Below are positions 60,682 to 64,000 of a stretch of DNA of 64,000 nt, in pieces. How positions within the stretch are numbered: the stretch's first letter is position 1; the number at the start of each line of letters is the position of its first letter. This DNA is from Cheiracanthium punctorium (Eukaryota; Arthropoda; Arachnida; Araneae; Cheiracanthiidae). A model generated the notes under the pieces. The model worked only from the letters and a program-made list of their open reading frames with translations, ran no database searches and was not told where the DNA came from. Both the position numbers and the translations under genes were made by a program. The stretch spans positions 62,001-126,000 of the forward strand of contig JAWZYV010013151.1 of the NCBI GenBank assembly GCA_038373885.1, read 5' to 3'.

Positions 60682-62350
60682 CTTGGAAAAGGGATAAAGA
60701 TAAAAACAATTACGTCAATGAATCGTATCGATATATGTAATAATGTTCTAAAAACTAATGATAAATACATTAGTCACTATTTTTTTCTTTAATGTAAAAT
60801 TTTAATAAAAAAATCCATATTTTTTATTAAAATGGGGTATAAAGCTAAAAGTTGAATGCAGTTTTAATGAAATTCTAGGTGAACTTTGAAATACCGGCAA
60901 ATTTAGATGAAGTTTTGGTTAAAAATTGCAGTTAAACCACACTTCCTGTAAACAATTCTGAAAAATATTTTAAAGTTATATTTATACAGTGCATAAGTAA
61001 TATATTTATCTATGCTATGAACCAAAATATTTGCAAATGTTTTGCAAATAATTATGAAAAAATTTCCATTTTTATATGAAAACTCAGTAATTAAATAAAA
61101 CCGAAAAAAAAAAGAATAAAATTAATGAATAAACAGAGAAATATATTTTATTCTGCTTCACAACACAACTAGTAATGATCAAAATATCCTGCCAAAATTT
61201 CAAGTCCATATTTTAAACACGTTTTAAGATGTGACACTTATCATAAAGAAAACTTACAGAAAACACACTGCTTCAGAAAACGCCTCTAAAGAGTTTAATA
61301 CTGTACAAACTACTATCCTTCTGGTCCATTATTTCTTGTATAGCTTGTTAACTTCTAGTTATCATACAAACAAAAGTAAAACGGTTTTTGAATCAAATTA
61401 TCTATAAAATAAGCAAATAAAATGTATAGAAAATTTTCACAAAACAAGCACTTTTCCGGTAGTCTCATATCTTAAGTGTTTCTTTTCATCCTGCTCTTAA
61501 TGGCTAGAGCTCGTATAGTACGCAGGTCAACGCTATCAGCGTGTAAACAGGGTTGTCATAAAAAAAAAAACTTTCCCGATATATGGTCCTCTAGCCGTCG
61601 TTCTGTGCAACCAATCGAGATGAGATTTCAGACATAACTATGGTATGCGGTCGAGATTGGAAACAATAGAGATCTCACGATTACGGTTACAGTGAAAATT
61701 TTTCGAAAGTTTCCAATGCCAAATATCACATTTTTTTTCTGCGAAACTTGATAAGCCCATTGAAAAATCATAAATGGTGTTGGAATGACATACGTATGGA
61801 GAAAACTGGCGGTGTAAAACATTAGCAAAGAGCATTGTAGCCAACCAATGATAGCCCAAGAGAGGAGAGGGGAATTGGTTTTTATTGGAATTAATAGTAT
61901 TGTTACGAATTTTCGGGGCAACCCGCTGCTCTGGGGCTTAGAATGGTTTAAAATTCGTATTCTACGCCTCAAATAGATAAATTTTGCTTTTTGTTGCATC
62001 AAAATCGGCCAATTAGAACCGGAGATACGGAGGTTTCGCTTTCCCATATGTTTTTCTATGGGCTTCTAGAAATCTCGAGAAATATTAGTCCTAGAGCTTA
62101 GATCTCTTCACTTTTGAGGACTTATTTTTGGCGCCAAATTTGGCGATATTTCGCCAAAAGTCGCCAAGCTTGGCGACTTTTTGGTCATTTGGCGCGATTT
62201 TCCCAAAGGGGCCTGGAAGTTGTTTTTCCTGCATTAAAAACGCATAATAACCTAACATTTCTCTTCTATGACGTAATCAAAATTCACGCTTTATGTAGAA
62301 CCCTCGAGAAATTGACTTTTCTGGAAACCTCTTGTACCTCCTGCGTCGGC

Positions 62351-62958
62351 TATTTATAGAAGCGGGCATCGCCCCGGAGTCAGTCAGTGCGAGTTCAACG
62401 CTCGATGTGTGAAGAGCTCTCAGTACGCTTGTGAATTGATAGTGCTATAGAAGCTGTGTTGTAGCTTGCTTTACGAAGCTGTTTTCAAAGTGCTGTGTGT
62501 AAATTCTTCATCGCTGAGTCTTGAGAGACTGTTAGTGTTATTTCTCGTATATTTTCACTGAATTTTTGCCTGTGAAAGTGACTTATTTTGTGTGAGGATT
62601 ACAGCATTTGTGAGAACTTCTGATCTAAGCGGACTGTTAAAAGCACGTTACTGCTAGATTGTGCTTGTGTATTGTGTACAGCTGATTGCTCTACGAAGTT
62701 CTAGAAGCAATAAAGTTTGTGTTCCATCCTGACAAGTGCCTTTTATACTTGAACTTTTTACACCAACTGGACTTTAGAACGACGAACCCCAGGAGTAGCA
62801 GAGTAATTCAGCAACAGTATTCAAGTGCCCTATTGTTGGTTTAACATTTCTATAGTCTATTCAAGTGAATTATTGCGAATTGTGTCAATGCACTTTTCTC
62901 TGTGTTGAGCTTATTAACGCACGGATTATCTATTGATTATTAAAGTGATTATTAACAG
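62351..62958 (+). promoter_or_regulatory. Promoter-like start plus leader with donor; possible solo LTR
   Basis: TATTTATA (62351) is followed about 29 bases later by an initiator-like GAGTCAGTCAGTGCGAG. The next 570 bases are free of long frames, include AATAAA at 62709, and end at a splice-donor-like ACAG|GTAAAT (62959). It could be a first non-coding exon of a plus-strand gene or a solo LTR. I cannot tell which. Confidence 0.35.
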
Positions 62959-62984
62959 GTAAATAGAAACGACGCTTACGTCCC

Positions 62985-63040
62985 CGCCTTGCTATGTGAT
63001 TCTGAACAACCTTGGTTTGCTGTATCACTTCTTATATGTT
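62985..63040 (+). repeat. Dispersed repeat D, partial copy 3
   Basis: CCTTGCTATGTGATTCTGAA matches the GTTGCTATGTGATTCTGAA segment at 40119-40137. Little else is conserved. Confidence 0.45.
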
Positions 63041-63529
63041 TCTTACAGGTGTCTTGAATCAGCATGTATAATACAAAATTGCAAAAAATAATGTTGGCCC
63101 AACATGATCTGAATCACCCTGTCTACAGGGTGATTCAAAATAGATGTTAAAGCGATTATCTTTTAAGCCGCAATTGATCGAAACATACTTCCAGTTAGAA
63201 AAGTTCGTCAAATAAAGAGTAGTTTTCAGATGGGGCAATTTTTTTGTTTACCAGGGACTGTATACGTATTAAAATACAAAATTTAATTTTTATATGGTCC
63301 CTCCTATCACTTATATTTGGGGAAATGTTGCACTGTGTCTAAGAAGATTTAAAAAAAAAAAAAAAAACTTTCTGAGTAGAATAGTTACCGAGACATCGCA
63401 AAACTTTTAGCATTTGTTTTTGTTGTGTTGTTGCTAATGCCCCTTGGTAACCAGGTGGCGGTGTCCGATCCCCATATATGCGAACGATGGGCGGAAGGGG
63501 CGGCTTCCATTTTAATGAGCCCCAGTGGG

Positions 63530-63810
63530 AGGAAGTCCGACTCAGCTCGGGGTCCCCTAATTTTTGAACCAATTCCAGTGGAGGGACTAAACCCCTAAAA
63601 TCGGCACCCCCAGAGGTACCGTTTAATAACTTGGAGGACATTGAAGCGACGACGGATTTTACGTGCACCAGGTCCCATTAGCGTACACGGTCCCACAGCA
63701 GTCGAGCCGAGAGGAACTTGACCCTCCCAAGCACTGGCCAACCCGGATGCTGCTACACTTGCCGTGTTCTTGTGGGAATGGAGTTTAGCGCCCAGACCAC
63801 TGCGGGACTT
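63530..63810 (+). repeat. Dispersed GC-richer repeat E, copy 2
   Basis: AGAGGTACCGTTTAATAACT, CGACGGATTTTACGTGCACC, CCCATTAGCGTACACGGTCC, AGTCGAGCCGAGAGGA and CACTGGCCAACCCGGATGC match copy 1 in the same order and orientation. Open frames here are shadows. Confidence 0.72.
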
Positions 63811-64000
63811 TAGCATTTGTAGCCAAACACTAAGGGGTTGTCTCAAAAGTGAGAAAAATAAAAATTACTTTTCAACCGACATTAATTTATGTTAGTGGCC
63901 ATTCGACAGCTGCATTTCACTCCTGGAAATCCTATTTTAGTAAGAATTTTCCTATAGTGCATGTTTGGCAGTTTCTCCCGAAAGTTAACCCAAACTCTGA

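Larger units (their letters stand above)
60682..64000 (-). other. Intron upstream of exon A (to window end)
   Basis: No further Tolloid exon was recognised. 60780-61560 is AT-rich with nothing seen. 61560-62340 has a TCGCCAAGCTTGGCGACTTT palindromic repeat near 62150-62190. 62350-62960 looks promoter- and UTR-like on the plus strand. 63110-63180 has an ACAGGGTGATTCAAAATAG repeat-like piece. 63530-63810 is repeat E copy 2. Confidence 0.5.

Noticed and set aside
61628..62047. Minus-strand open frame of 139 codons upstream of exon A, considered as the Tolloid prodomain
   Set aside because: No similarity to a prodomain or signal peptide, no suitable splice sites in phase with exon A, and low-complexity hydrophobic content.

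Overview
The window is eukaryotic genomic DNA, almost certainly from an arthropod. It holds ten exons of one gene on the minus strand, scattered over about 60 kb and separated by introns of 1.3 to 20 kb. Joined in order they encode part of a Tolloid/BMP1-type secreted astacin metalloprotease: end of the propeptide, complete astacin catalytic domain, CUB1, CUB2, a calcium-binding EGF domain, and the first half of CUB3. All ten exons have plausible splice sites, nine of them strong, and every junction keeps the reading frame. The protein agrees best, from memory, with Drosophila Tolloid/Tolkin, so an insect or other arthropod is likely. The exact group cannot be fixed from the window. The 5' exons (signal peptide, most of the prodomain) lie beyond position 64000, and the 3' exons (rest of CUB3, EGF2, CUB4, CUB5) lie below position 1.

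Layout in transcription order: exon A 60681-60560 (propeptide end and start of the protease), B 56095-55972, C 48752-48574 (zinc site), D 42740-42519 (Met-turn), E 40817-40605 and F 20472-20350 (CUB1), G 14524-14379 and H 13035-12840 (CUB2), I 8554-8432 (EGF1), J 1254-1094 (CUB3 first half). No other functional protein-coding gene was recognised. The many other open frames are shadows of repeats or chance frames.

The introns are packed with small DNA transposons whose ends and target duplications can be read directly. There are five hAT-type elements with perfect 8-bp duplications. At least five families insert at TTAA (piggyBac-like or Kolobok-like), one of them with nine copies. One family has 7-bp duplications, one is a mariner-type MITE, and there are two long foldback elements. 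There are also several tRNA-derived SINE families. One SINE copy has its tRNA-like head amplified into a ten-unit, 65-bp tandem array. Satellite-like arrays with periods of 173, about 165, 74, 180 and 185 bp are also present, together with transposase remnants.

The points most worth following are the tRNA-head array, the diversity of TTAA elements, the 705-bp near-perfect foldback, and a triplicated 5' splice site behind exon G whose downstream copies would truncate the enzyme inside CUB2.
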